6,974 bases of DNA from an uncultured Jannaschia sp. (GTDB taxonomy: Bacteria > Pseudomonadota > Alphaproteobacteria > Rhodobacterales > Rhodobacteraceae), in assembly GCA_937916365.1 (NCBI GenBank), contig CALFSY010000059.1, positions 1 to 6,974 of the forward strand. The letters run 5' to 3'. Made by a program: the position numbers and the translations under genes. The notes beneath the pieces were generated by a model that had not been told where the DNA came from, did no database searches, and saw only the letters and a list, made by a program, of their open reading frames with translations. Numbering within the stretch: the stretch's first letter is position 1; each line of letters opens with the position of its first letter. This document shows, piece after piece, positions 6,644-6,974 of the stretch.

Positions 6644-6974
6644 ATGGGCATCATGGAAATAATCCTTGCATATGGCGCGGGTCTTTTGACCCTTATTAAC
6701 CCGTGCGTTTTGCCGGTATTGCCCATCGTCCTGGCCGGTGCACTACAGGCCAGCCGCTGGGGCCCTTTGGCATTAGCCACGGGGATGGGGGTGGCTTTTG
6801 TTGGCCTTGGATTTGGGGTCATCGCCGCGGGCCATCTGGTGGGGTTGACCACGGATATGGTGGCACAGGCCGGTGCGGTGCTGATGATCGGGTTTGGGAT
6901 CGTGTTGTTGGTGCCGCAATTTTCCGCGCGTTTTGCCACAGTAACGGCGGGCGTTTCGGCCAGTGCCGATCAAC
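6644..6974 (+). CDS. CcdA/DsbD-type cytochrome c biogenesis membrane protein, 5' part only
   Basis: This is the N-terminal part of a thiol-redox membrane protein of the CcdA/DsbD transmembrane family, which carries electrons across the inner membrane to periplasmic partners such as cytochrome c maturation factors or thioredoxin-like proteins. The frame is open to the window edge (about 110 codons). The diagnostic motif is the first helix GLLTLINPCVLPVLPIVLAG, whose Cys in NPCVLP would be the first redox Cys of the pair. The second Cys should lie beyond the window. At least three hydrophobic segments are visible, the last ending MIGFGIVLLVPQFSARF. The start is uncertain: ATG at 6644 or 6653, or GTG at 6626 or 6635 behind GGGGTGA (6614-6620) and AGGGGTGG (6622-6629). 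It lacks a long periplasmic N-terminal domain, so it resembles short CcdA rather than full DsbD. It follows the permease closely and may be co-transcribed. Confidence 0.87.
   Translation, partial: MGIMEIILAYGAGLLTLINPCVLPVLPIVLAGALQASRWGPLALATGMGVAFVGLGFGVIAAGHLVGLTTDMVAQAGAVLMIGFGIVLLVPQFSARFATVTAGVSASADQ

Noticed and set aside
6334..6939. A 201-codon open frame on the minus strand opposite the permease and the CcdA gene
   Set aside because: It lies antisense to two genes with clear membrane-protein motifs, and its Pro/Asn/Arg-rich composition is that of a reverse shadow.

Overview
The window looks like ordinary chromosome from an alphaproteobacterium, most likely a Rhodobacterales/Roseobacter-type organism with moderate GC. 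This rests on the protein families. The RecO has the Rhodobacterales-style N-terminus beginning MEWHAEGILLGTRRHGE, the HU protein has the sequence style seen in that order, and an adenine deaminase/AMP nucleosidase pair sits beside a compact CcdA-type membrane protein. The placement is inference from remembered family sequences, not from a search.

Layout from left to right: (1) Bases 1-85 are AT-rich with no gene. (2) A TSUP (TauE/SafE-like) membrane transporter lies on the minus strand at 86-856. (3) recO lies on the minus strand at 951-1661, transcribed toward the transporter. (4) A 145-base divergent intergenic region (1662-1806) holds two mutually exclusive inverted repeats close to the next start. 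(5) On the plus strand, ade (adenine deaminase, 1807-3639) and amn (AMP nucleosidase, 3636-5120) overlap by 4 bases. (6) A 124-base AT-rich gap carries a candidate sigma-70-type promoter, followed by a stand-alone HU-family gene (5245-5535) and a hairpin terminator (5555-5591). (7) A DMT/EamA permease (5710-6588) is followed by the 5' part of a CcdA/DsbD-type thiol-redox membrane protein that runs off the right edge.

The functional core is ade-amn. Amn splits AMP into adenine and ribose 5-phosphate, and Ade deaminates adenine to hypoxanthine and ammonia. Together they form a cytoplasmic route from AMP to hypoxanthine that bypasses adenosine and AMP deaminase. The other genes (transport, DNA repair, nucleoid structure, redox delivery) are not obviously linked to it.

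No tRNA, rRNA, CRISPR, insertion sequence, phage gene or attachment site was seen. No clearly novel system is visible. The points most worth checking are the coupled ade-amn pair, the alternative hairpins in the ade leader, and the position of recO head-to-head with ade rather than behind era.
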